Of a DNA stretch of 34,007 nt, positions 24,188 to 31,049 are shown piece by piece; the stretch's first letter is position 1, and each line of letters begins with the position of its first letter. The position numbers and the translations under genes were made by a program. The stretch comes from PALSA-612 sp046729255. Its GTDB lineage: Bacteria; Actinomycetota; Thermoleophilia; Gaiellales; Gaiellaceae. The DNA lies in NCBI GenBank assembly GCA_046729255.1, contig JBKPGF010000001.1, forward strand, positions 1 through 34,007, in the 5' to 3' direction. The notes below the pieces were generated by a model, which saw only the letters and a list, made by a program, of their open reading frames with translations, made no database searches and was not told the origin of the DNA.

Positions 24188-25068
24188 GCGCTTGAAGGTA
24201 GCGCCGCCGCGCGCCGGACGATGCCGGCGAGGACGTCGATGAAGCCCGGATCGGCGTTCGGCATATCGATCCGGTCGAAGCCCATTCCCAGCTCGGCGGC
24301 GTGCTCGGCCGCCTCGATGTCGAGGTCCCAGCGGATCTCGAGGTGGTCGGAGACGAAGCCCACAGGGCAGACGAGCACCGCCTCGACGCCCCGGTCACGC
24401 AACGTCGCAAGGTGGTCGAGGATGTCGGGCTGGAGCCACGGCTCACCGGTGGCCGACTCCGACTGGTACGAGAACGTCCAGTCGGACACGCCGGCCGCGT
24501 CCGCCACGAGCCGAGACGTCTCAAGCAGCTGTTCCTCGTAGGGGTCACCGCCCTCGAGCACGCGGGCTGGGAGTGAGTGGGCCGTGAAGACGACGTGTGC
24601 ATCCGTGCCCCGGACGCGGTCGGCGAGGAGAGTGACGAGGCCGGGATCGTCGTGCCAGCTGTCGATGAAGGCGATCTCCGCGCCGCCCGCTGTCCCTTCC
24701 TCGAGCTGCTGCCGGTAGCCGGCGATCGACCCGCGCGAGTAGTGCGGCGCGAGCACGAGCCCGACGATCATCTTCGCACCCGTGTCCAGGGCGGCTTCGG
24801 CCGCAGCGGCGATGCGCGGCTGCCAGTGCTTCATGCCGGTGAACACGGGCACGCCGAGCTCCTCCTCCAACGCTGCCCGCGTCTGCTCCGTGATCGCATT
24901 GAGGGGATTCGAGTCCTCGATGCCGAGCCGGCGGTAGCGCTCGACGAGACTCTCCAGCAGCTCGGGACGGATCGGCCTGCCACCGCGGATGTCGGCGTAG
25001 TACGCCGGGACGTCGGCCAGACGGTCGGGGCTCCCGTACGCCATGAGCACGACGGCGATGTCAGTCAT
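24184..25068 (-). CDS. hemH: Ferrochelatase (probably coproporphyrin-type)
   Basis: 294 residues. VVLMAYGSPD at the start, the metal-site His in VVFTAHSLP, and CPVGFVSDHLEIRWDLD with the catalytic Glu are the family motifs. It inserts iron into the porphyrin; in actinobacteria this class usually works on coproporphyrin III (CpfC). Only one cysteine lies near the end, so the [2Fe-2S] cluster of mycobacterial ferrochelatase is not visible. ATG 25068 overlaps the hemE stop and its own stop overlaps wzt, making a three-gene coupled unit. Frames open upstream to 26415 are only the shadow of hemE. Confidence 0.94.
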   Translation of the reverse strand: MTDIAVVLMAYGSPDRLADVPAYYADIRGGRPIRPELLESLVERYRRLGIEDSNPLNAITEQTRAALEEELGVPVFTGMKHWQPRIAAAAEAALDTGAKMIVGLVLAPHYSRGSIAGYRQQLEEGTAGGAEIAFIDSWHDDPGLVTLLADRVRGTDAHVVFTAHSLPARVLEGGDPYEEQLLETSRLVADAAGVSDWTFSYQSESATGEPWLQPDILDHLATLRDRGVEAVLVCPVGFVSDHLEIRWDLDIEAAEHAAELGMGFDRIDMPNADPGFIDVLAGIVRRAAALPSSA

Positions 25069-26075
25069 GAGGTCTGCTCGTGGACGAAGGCAGCGAGCCG
25101 CGACAAGACGTCCGGAGCGGTCTGCGGCAGGACGCCGTGGCCGAGGTTGAAGACGTGACCACTGCGGCCGCCGGCGCGGCGCAGGATGTCTGTCGCCGCT
25201 GCTTCGACCTGCTTCCACGGCCCGAGCAAGACGGCCGGGTCGAGGTTGCCCTGGACACCACGGCCGAGGCCCACCGTCGCCCACGCGGCGTCCAGCTCCA
25301 CGCGCCAGTCCAGGCCGATGACGTCGCCGCCCGCGTGGCGCATCTGCGTCAGCAGGCCGGCCGTACCGGTGCCGAAGTGGATCGTCGGCGCTGAGACGGC
25401 CTCGAGCACCCGGCGCGAGTACGGCGCGACGAACTCCTCGTAGTCGGCAGGGCTGAGAATGCCCGCCCACGAGTCGAAGAGCTGGATGACGTCGGCGCCG
25501 GCATCCACCTGCGCCCGGACGTAGGCGGCGAACGCATCGGCGAGCTTGTCGAGCAACGTGCGCCAGACCTCGGGCTCGCGATACATCAGCTCCTTCGCCG
25601 CGAGGAAATCGCGGCTGCCGCGGCCTTCGACGAGGTAACAGGCCACGGTGAAGGGCCCGCCGCAGAAGCCGACGAGCGCCCTGTCCGCAGGCAGCTCGGC
25701 GCGCACGATTTTGACGGCCTCGAGCGTCTCCGCCGGCGGCTCGCCCGCGCGCAGGCGTTCGACGTCTGACGCCGTGCGGATCGGGCTCTCCACCATCGGC
25801 CCAACCCCCTCGACGAGGTCCACGGCGATGCCCATGGCGAGCACCGGGGTCATGATGTCCGCGAAGAGGACGGCAGCATCGACGTCGTGCCGCCGCACCG
25901 GCTGCAGCGTCACCTCTGCGCAGAGCTCCGGTGTCCCAGCGAGCTCGAAGAAGCCGTGGCGCTCGCGTAGCGCGCGGTATTCGGGCAGCGAGCGCCCCGC
26001 CTGGCGCATGAACCACACGGGCGTGCGCTCCACCGGCTCTCGCCGGCACGCGCGAACGAGCAACGGCTCTGGCAC
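25065..26075 (-). CDS. hemE: Uroporphyrinogen decarboxylase
   Basis: 336 residues. PVWFMRQAGRSLPEYR at residues 19-34 and GFCGGPFTVACYLVEG are the two family signatures, and DSWAGILSP closes the active site. It removes four acetate carboxylates from uroporphyrinogen III to give coproporphyrinogen III, the direct precursor for the hemH branch downstream. Start GTG 26075 is supported by TAGGCT exactly six bases upstream. First gene of hemE-hemH-wzt. No oddities in the catalytic core. Confidence 0.95.
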   Translation of the reverse strand: MPEPLLVRACRREPVERTPVWFMRQAGRSLPEYRALRERHGFFELAGTPELCAEVTLQPVRRHDVDAAVLFADIMTPVLAMGIAVDLVEGVGPMVESPIRTASDVERLRAGEPPAETLEAVKIVRAELPADRALVGFCGGPFTVACYLVEGRGSRDFLAAKELMYREPEVWRTLLDKLADAFAAYVRAQVDAGADVIQLFDSWAGILSPADYEEFVAPYSRRVLEAVSAPTIHFGTGTAGLLTQMRHAGGDVIGLDWRVELDAAWATVGLGRGVQGNLDPAVLLGPWKQVEAAATDILRRAGGRSGHVFNLGHGVLPQTAPDVLSRLAAFVHEQTS

Positions 26076-26081
26076 GCGCCA

Positions 26082-26087
26082 AGCCTA
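26082..26087 (-). promoter_or_regulatory. Leaderless-type -10 box for hemE
   Basis: TAGGCT on the minus strand, six bases (TGGCGC) before the GTG at 26075. No ribosome site precedes the start codon. Confidence 0.5.
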
Positions 26088-26116
26088 GTCCGGCTACCGC
26101 CCTTTCTAGACACAAA

Positions 26117-26151
26117 GGGACAGTCTCCGTGACCGTCCCTGGGACTGTCCC
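26117..26151. repeat. Inverted repeat in a divergent promoter region
   Basis: GGGACAGTC (26117-26125) and GACTGTCCC (26143-26151) form a 9-bp perfect stem around 17 bases that contain further GTCCC/GGGAC pairing. It lies between the divergent hemE and 26180 genes, upstream of both -10 boxes. It could be an operator or a short dispersed palindrome; it is not at a gene end, so a terminator role is unlikely. Confidence 0.5.
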
Positions 26152-26167
26152 CCTGACACGTCCGAAA

Positions 26168-26173
26168 TAGACT
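26168..26173 (+). promoter_or_regulatory. Leaderless-type -10 box
   Basis: TAGACT, six bases (GGCGCG) before the ATG at 26180. No Shine-Dalgarno sequence. Confidence 0.5.
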
Positions 26174-26179
26174 GGCGCG

Positions 26180-26869
26180 ATGCCAGGGCCTCTTGTCGCT
26201 CGATGGGGATCCTGGTCGCTCGACCCGCCGCGCGCCGGAGCGCTGGGCGAGGCGCGGGCAGAGGTCGAGAACGCCGGCGCGGCGACCTGGGGCGAGGACA
26301 TCGCGGCCTCGTACCACTGGCTCGACGAGCGCGGCAACGCGATCGTCTGGGACGGCATTCGCACGCAGCTCACCGGCCCGGTTGCCCCCGGCGACGAGGT
26401 CGAGCTCCAGATCACGGTGCGCGCGCCGATGCCGCCCGGCAGCTACGGCTTCGCTCTCGATCTCGTCGCGGAGCACCGAGCGTGGTTCGCCGAGCTCGGC
26501 GGCGAGGACACGCCGCGCGAGACCGTCGACGTGCGTCCTCGCATCGATGCCACGACGCTCGACGATGCGGCAACGGTGTATGCGCCGTCGACGACGGTCG
26601 CGTGGGAGAGCCGCGTGCTCGCGCTGCACGCCGAGGGCTATGCCGTCGTCGCGGGCGCGATCGAGGCGCCCCGCCGCCTACGCAAGCGGCTGGCCCCGTG
26701 GGCTCCGGGGCCCGGTCGCGTGCCCGGATTCGCGCACGCGCTGCTCTGGCCTTCGGTGCTGCACGGCATCGAGCTCGAGCGCTTGCCCGACGTCGAGGGA
26801 CTCCCGGCCTTCCGGCCGCCCAGGGACGAGCCGTGGGTCTACGACGCTTCGCTCGTCCTGAGCGTCTAA
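26180..26869 (+). CDS. Immunoglobulin-like beta-sandwich protein of polysaccharide locus
   Basis: 229 residues. The first half has the pattern AEVENAGAATWGED, YHWLDERGNAIVWDGIRTQL, GPVAPGDEVELQITVRAP and PPGSYGFALDLVAEHRAWFAE. This beta-sandwich often accompanies glycosyltransferases and Wzt proteins in surface-polysaccharide loci. The second half (from about 120) is not recognised; it is rich in Arg and Pro near the middle and ends YDASLVLSV. No signal peptide, so it is probably cytosolic or peripherally bound. The ATG is preceded by a TAGACT box at six bases. It converges on the Wzm permease with a four-base overlap. A sugar-recognition role is inferred from fold and location only. Confidence 0.72.
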   Translation: MPGPLVARWGSWSLDPPRAGALGEARAEVENAGAATWGEDIAASYHWLDERGNAIVWDGIRTQLTGPVAPGDEVELQITVRAPMPPGSYGFALDLVAEHRAWFAELGGEDTPRETVDVRPRIDATTLDDAATVYAPSTTVAWESRVLALHAEGYAVVAGAIEAPRRLRKRLAPWAPGPGRVPGFAHALLWPSVLHGIELERLPDVEGLPAFRPPRDEPWVYDASLVLSV

Positions 26870-27663
26870 AGCTCGACGGCGATGCGGTCGTCCACGCGTG
26901 TGAAGACGAGCGCGCCGATGCCGAGCGAGACGATCGCCGCGACCACGAGATAGACGACGTCGCCCGCGGCCGGCACCTCGCCGTAGAACAACGGATCGCG
27001 CAGGGCATAGAGCGGCGGCGTGAGCGGATTCGCCCAGCGTAGGAGGTCAACGACGACGTCGTAGTCCTCGAGCCCCCCCGGAAGCTCCTCGAGCGAGTAG
27101 AGGATCGGCGTCAGGAAGAACCAGGGTAGGAGCAGCGCCGCCAGGAGGTGCTCGACGTCGCGGAAGACAACGTTTGCGGACGCGACCGCTAACGCCATCC
27201 CGCAAACGAGCACGACGATGCCGACCGCAACCGGAATGGACAAGAGCACGGTGTCGCGCGTCCGCTCGAGCACGATCGCGTTGACGACGATCAACCCCGC
27301 GAGCAGCACGGCGAACGGCACGAGCTGGGTCGCGACGACCGAGAACGCGACGAGCTGGCGCGGGAAGCGCACCTTCTTGATCAGCTCGGCGTAGTCGAGC
27401 ATCGAGCGCGCGGCGCCCGTGAGCGACGAGGAGACGAAGAGCCAAACGCTGAGCCCGCAGAGCAGGAACAGCGGGTAATGGTCGATCGACGTCACCTCCC
27501 AGAGCAGGGAGAAGACGAGGACGTAGATCGCTGCGAGCATCAGCGGGTTCACGAGCGACCACGCGACGCCGAAGATCGTCCCCTTGTAGCGAGCCTGCAG
27601 ATCGCGCCGGAAGAGGCTCGAGAAGAGTTCGCGGTAGCGAACGAGGTCGGCGTACACGCTCAT
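26866..27663 (-). CDS. wzm: ABC-2 type polysaccharide export permease (Wzm)
   Basis: 265 residues with six hydrophobic segments. It begins FSSLFRRDLQARYKGTIFG, then VAWSLVNPLMLAAIYVLVFS, the amphipathic start and first membrane helix typical of Wzm/TagG permeases. PWFFLTPILYSLEELP near residue 190 is the conserved loop before the last helices. It exports an undecaprenyl-linked glycan together with Wzt. GAGGGG about seven bases before ATG 27663 is a reasonable ribosome site. Its upstream gap contains the hairpin-rich block 27682-27860. The wzt partner is on the same strand beyond the hem genes. Confidence 0.92.
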   Translation of the reverse strand: MSVYADLVRYRELFSSLFRRDLQARYKGTIFGVAWSLVNPLMLAAIYVLVFSLLWEVTSIDHYPLFLLCGLSVWLFVSSSLTGAARSMLDYAELIKKVRFPRQLVAFSVVATQLVPFAVLLAGLIVVNAIVLERTRDTVLLSIPVAVGIVVLVCGMALAVASANVVFRDVEHLLAALLLPWFFLTPILYSLEELPGGLEDYDVVVDLLRWANPLTPPLYALRDPLFYGEVPAAGDVVYLVVAAIVSLGIGALVFTRVDDRIAVEL

Positions 27664-27681
27664 TCGCGCCCCTCGCCGGCT

Positions 27682-27860
27682 GTGGCTCCCGGACGGCGGA
27701 GCCGCCCTCCGCCCCAGCCTGGCGCCGCCCGCGGCGGGAAGCTGCGACCTCGCCGCTTGGCCGTACCCGACGTACTGTCCTTCGCGCCGAGCTCTTGCCT
27801 CCCTTGCGAGCGACGCCCGAGGAACGCGACTGAAGCTGGCCCATGAGCGGTAGGAGCCAC
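27682..27860. repeat. Hairpin-rich intergenic block with long inverted ends
   Basis: GTGGCTCC (27682-27689) pairs with GGAGCCAC (27853-27860), CCAGC (27714-27718) with GCTGG (27835-27839), and GTAC (27763-27766) with GTAC (27772-27775) at the centre. Local hairpins occur at 27694-27704 and 27725-27737. The layout recalls the palindromes at 28854 and 30875, but the conserved boxes are not clearly shared. It fills the 207-base gap between the methyltransferase and wzm; no gene is seen there. Confidence 0.45.
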
Positions 27861-27870
27861 GTCGACCAGT

Positions 27871-28821
27871 CTAGGGACGGCCCTTGCGGGCATAGATCGA
27901 CACGCCCGAGTAGCCGTGGCAGGTCTGCGAGAAGAACGTCGCCGCGCTGCGGCCGACGGCGGGCAGCCGCAGCAGGCGGCCGGCGATCCTCCGGCCGGCG
28001 AGCTCCGCGTAGCCCTCGGCCTGCTCGACGCGCCGGACGACGAGCCCTGAGCGCGTGAACACCCACAGATACGCGTAGAGCGTGTGGACATGCTCGTTGA
28101 TGCCGTGGTGCTTCTCCTCGGCCTGGTCGGGGACGTCACCCGACGCCCCCACCGCGCGCGTGCCTTCGTTCAGCGCGCAGACCCAGCCGCCCGGGCGGGT
28201 GACGCGGGCCATCTCCCTCACCATCGCCGCCATGTCGAGCGCGTGGTGAAGGGCGGCGACGCAGTAGGTGACGTCGAACGCGTCCGACGCGAAGGGCAGG
28301 TGCTCGCCGTCCGCCTGGACACGCCCGAACGCGCCCACGCGTTGCTCATAGAAGGCCCCGCGCCCGAGGCCGATCACGTCGTCGGCGAGGATGTCGGTGG
28401 CGACGTACTCGCAACCAAGCGGCACGAGGTGCTGGGACGCCCACGCCTTCGCTGCGCCGACCTCGAGCACCCGCATACCCGGCCGCACGTAGCGCTCGAG
28501 CAGGAGCGAGAAGGAGTGCTCGGTGGCGCGCCAGTTCTTGTCGTCCCACCCGAGGTCGCGGTTGAGGTACGGCAGGTGGGCGTCCACCTCGTCGTCGCGC
28601 TCGTACCAGCCATGTGCCTTCGCCAACTCCGGCCAGCCCTCGATCTCGCGCCGCTTGGCCTGCATCCCAGGCAAGCGGTTGTCGAGCATCCTCGGCATGC
28701 CGTCCTCCACCGGGAAGACGGCCCGGCAGCCGCGGCAGCGCAGCCACCTGCCTTCGTCGTCGAGTACCGACCCGCAGACCGGGCAGCGGAGCAGCTCCAG
28801 GAGGGAGGGCGTCAGCGACAC
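27871..28821 (-). CDS. SAM-dependent methyltransferase with N-terminal zinc ribbon
   Basis: 316 residues from GTG 28821. LLRCPVCGS and LRCRGCRAVFP give a four-cysteine Trm112-like zinc ribbon (Cys13, 16, 29, 32). The class I methyltransferase domain follows: VRPGMRVLEVGAAKAW (SAM loop), YVATDIL, DAFDVTYCVAALHHALDM and ARVTRPGGWV. The C-terminal 80 residues are more basic. Such fusions are common in surface-polysaccharide clusters, where they methylate a sugar or a lipid-linked intermediate; small-molecule methylation is an alternative. No ribosome site is clear. The long palindrome at 28854 starts about 30 bases upstream. Confidence 0.88.
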   Translation of the reverse strand: MSLTPSLLELLRCPVCGSVLDDEGRWLRCRGCRAVFPVEDGMPRMLDNRLPGMQAKRREIEGWPELAKAHGWYERDDEVDAHLPYLNRDLGWDDKNWRATEHSFSLLLERYVRPGMRVLEVGAAKAWASQHLVPLGCEYVATDILADDVIGLGRGAFYEQRVGAFGRVQADGEHLPFASDAFDVTYCVAALHHALDMAAMVREMARVTRPGGWVCALNEGTRAVGASGDVPDQAEEKHHGINEHVHTLYAYLWVFTRSGLVVRRVEQAEGYAELAGRRIAGRLLRLPAVGRSAATFFSQTCHGYSGVSIYARKGRP

Positions 28822-28853
28822 GGCTCACGGCCCCATCCGGCGAGTACGTCGCG

Positions 28854-28963
28854 TCCTCGCGGCTGCAAAGCGGCCCCTGACGGCGTCCTCGGTCGCACCC
28901 ATATCTAATACCGATATGGGAGCTCCCTGCGTCCTGATCAGGGTTGCTTTTCGCACGCGAGGA
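28854..28963 (+). repeat. Long imperfect palindrome, family 2 (copy 1)
   Basis: Nested pairing from outside inward: TCCTCGCG/CGCGAGGA (28854-28861, 28956-28963), AAAGC/GCTTT (28867-28871, 28946-28950), CCCTGA/TCAGGG (28875-28880, 28938-28943). Inside are box GCGTCCTCGGTCGC (28883-28896), an 8-bp hairpin CCCATATC/GATATGGG (28898-28920) and box GCTCCCTGCGTCCT (28922-28935). Both boxes recur, reverse-complemented, at 30930-30989. It lies in the 232-base divergent gap 28822-29053, which otherwise shows only the -10 box at 29041. Confidence 0.65.
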
Positions 28964-29040
28964 TCATCACCGTACCCACCGGACGGGGCCGTAATCTGTA
29001 CCGGAAAGGACGGCCATACCTCTGCTTAACACGCCCGCAC

Positions 29041-29046
29041 TACCGT
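29041..29046 (+). promoter_or_regulatory. Leaderless-type -10 box
   Basis: TACCGT, seven bases before the ATG at 29054, with no Shine-Dalgarno sequence. Confidence 0.42.
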
Positions 29047-29053
29047 TTCGGCG

Positions 29054-30871
29054 ATGAGCGCCGTCGCTGCAATCGTCGCGTTTCCCGTCGCTGCCCTCAC
29101 CATCTGGGCACTGCTGCGCAACGGGCTCGGCGGCCGCCTCGTCGCTACCCCGTCCGACCATCGCTGGCACCAGCAGGAGACGCCGATCTTCGGCGGGGTC
29201 GGCATCTTCCTCGGCCTGCTGGCGGGCATCGGCGCGTGCCTGCTCACCGGGGCTATCGACCCGACCTGGGAGCTCGCGGGCATCGCCGGCGGCGCGGCCA
29301 TCATCTTCGCCTTCGGCCTGCTCGACGACCTGCGCTCGCTGCCACCCCCTGCGAAGCTCGCAGCGCAGTTCGCCGCCGCCGGAGTCGTGCTCGCGTCGGG
29401 GATCCGCGTCGAGATCGTCGACAACGGCCTTGCCGCGACGGCGATCGGCCTCCTGTGGCTCGTAGCGATCACGAACGCCTTCAATCTCCTCGACAACATG
29501 GACGGCCTCGCGGGGAGCCTCGCCGTCGTCGGCGCGCTCTTCTTCGCGATCGACGCCGTCTGGATCCACTCCGACGACCTGCTGCTCGTCGTCTCGCTCG
29601 CGCTCGCGCTCGCGGTCGCCGGCTTCCTCCCCTTCAACTTCCGCCCGCGTAAGCCCGCCGCCGTCTTCATGGGCGACTCGGGGAGCCAGGTGATCGGGTT
29701 GACGTTGGCAGCGCTGGGCCTGGCCACGAGCTGGAAGGTCGCCGAGTCGACGATCGCGACGTTGATCATCCCGCTGCTCGTCCTCGCCATCCCGATCCTC
29801 GACACGGCGCTCGTCACCGCCGTCAGGCTCGTCGAAGGACGCCCCATCCACCAGGGCGGGCGTGACCACGCGTCGCATCGGCTCGTGCGCAGCGGCATCT
29901 CCGAGAAGAGCACCGTCGTGCTGCTGACGGCGATCGCGGCTGGCCTCGGCTTGACGAGCCTCGCCTACTCCGGGCTCGACAACGGGTGGGTGACGCTTGT
30001 CGGAGTGCTCGTGACGTTTGCGCTGCTCGTCCAGCTGGCCGGGTTCCTGACAGACATCGACGAGGGCGAGCGAGTCGTGGACGGCCGGCCCATCCGGCTG
30101 CGCAAGGTGCTGCTCAGCCCGCGCCGACTCGTCGAGGTCGCCGTCGACTTCGCCCTGATCGCCGCCTCGTTCACGATCGCCTACCTGCTGTTCGTGCAGG
30201 GGTCGGGGACCGACTACCAGAAGCACATCTTCCTCGTCTCCCTGCCAGTGATCCTCGCGGCGCGCTACCTCTGCTTCATCCCGGCCGGTCTCTACAGCGG
30301 CGTGTGGCGCTTCGCGGGCTCACGCGAGGCCGCTGCGATCGTCATCGCCGTCATCGTCTCGGAAGCGCTCGCCTACGGCGTCGTCTGGTTCACGAGCCGA
30401 CCGTTCGGCGACTTCCCGCAGCGGATCTACGTGCTCGACGCGCTCATCGCGATGGTGTTGATCGGAGGCTCACGGTTCGCGGAGCGCGTGCTGTTTCGCG
30501 CGCACGCGACCTTCCGCGACCGACACGAGCGCCGACGCACGCTGCTCGTCGGCGCAGGCCGTAGCGGCCGGAGCCTCCTCCGCGAGCTGAGGGAGACCCC
30601 GGGCGAGCAGGTGGTGGGCTTCGTCGACGACGACCGCCGGCTGCGCGGACGCCGCATGCAGGGCGTGCCTGTGCTCGGAACGCTGGCGGAGATCGAGCGC
30701 GTGCTCCTCCAGTCACGGCCCGACATCGTGCTGGTGACGATCCCCGCTGCCCCGCGCGAGCTGCTCGACGGAGTGGTGCAGGCCTGCCAACGGGCGCAAG
30801 TACCCTGCAGATTCGTGCGGAGGCACCTCGATCTCGACCCGATCGTCGCCATGGGGGCGGCGGTCGAATGA
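29054..30871 (+). CDS. PNPT sugar-phosphate transferase fused to FlaA1/CapD-type membrane-Rossmann module
   Basis: 605 residues. Residues 1-335 are a WecA/MraY-type polyprenyl-phosphate transferase with many membrane helices and the catalytic motifs FGLLDDLRSL (Asp91, Asp92), NLLDNMDGLAGS (144-155), FMGDSGSQ and GRDHASHRL. Residues about 355-480 add four more membrane helices, and 490-600 form a nucleotide-binding domain starting TLLVGAGRSGRSLLREL. This second part matches the N-terminal half of FlaA1/CapD/WbpM epimerases but lacks the catalytic epimerase domain. It should start glycan assembly on undecaprenyl phosphate; the second module may regulate it or bind a nucleotide-sugar. Its stop is followed three bases later by the palindrome 30875-31048. 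Confidence 0.9.
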   Translation: MSAVAAIVAFPVAALTIWALLRNGLGGRLVATPSDHRWHQQETPIFGGVGIFLGLLAGIGACLLTGAIDPTWELAGIAGGAAIIFAFGLLDDLRSLPPPAKLAAQFAAAGVVLASGIRVEIVDNGLAATAIGLLWLVAITNAFNLLDNMDGLAGSLAVVGALFFAIDAVWIHSDDLLLVVSLALALAVAGFLPFNFRPRKPAAVFMGDSGSQVIGLTLAALGLATSWKVAESTIATLIIPLLVLAIPILDTALVTAVRLVEGRPIHQGGRDHASHRLVRSGISEKSTVVLLTAIAAGLGLTSLAYSGLDNGWVTLVGVLVTFALLVQLAGFLTDIDEGERVVDGRPIRLRKVLLSPRRLVEVAVDFALIAASFTIAYLLFVQGSGTDYQKHIFLVSLPVILAARYLCFIPAGLYSGVWRFAGSREAAAIVIAVIVSEALAYGVVWFTSRPFGDFPQRIYVLDALIAMVLIGGSRFAERVLFRAHATFRDRHERRRTLLVGAGRSGRSLLRELRETPGEQVVGFVDDDRRLRGRRMQGVPVLGTLAEIERVLLQSRPDIVLVTIPAAPRELLDGVVQACQRAQVPCRFVRRHLDLDPIVAMGAAVE

Positions 30872-30874
30872 ACT

Positions 30875-31048
30875 GCACTCGCTTCGGGACGATCCTTCGT
30901 CGCCGGAATGGGCTGGGCGGCGCGAGGCAAGGACGCAGGGAGCGCGCGTACCCGCAGCCGGCGGAGCGTACGTGCGCGACCGAGGACGTAGCCTCGCGTC
31001 GTTCCAGCACTTCTCCGGCGGCTCAAGGCTTCGTTCCGAAGCGAGTGC
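30875..31048 (-). repeat. Long imperfect palindrome filling an intergenic gap, family 2 (copy 2)
   Basis: A 13-bp perfect terminal stem (30875-30887 with 31036-31048) is followed inward by CGCCGGA/TCCGGCG (30901-30907, 31014-31020), GCTGG/CCAGC (30912-30916, 31004-31008) and CGCGAGGC/GCCTCGCG (30921-30928, 30991-30998). The core holds AGGACGCAGGGAGC (30930-30943), an apical GC-rich hairpin around GTAC/GTAC, and GCGACCGAGGACGT (30976-30989). Boxes match copy 1 on the other strand. The element fills the space between a stop at 30871 and a start at 31050. Confidence 0.72.
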
Positions 31049-31049
31049 C

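Noticed and set aside
22769..24541. 590-codon frame opposite wzt
   Set aside because: No recognisable domain, shadow composition, and it crosses the structured repeats; the minus frame has complete ABC motifs.
26117..26151. Rho-independent terminator
   Set aside because: It lies between divergent starts, not after a gene, and has no T-tract.
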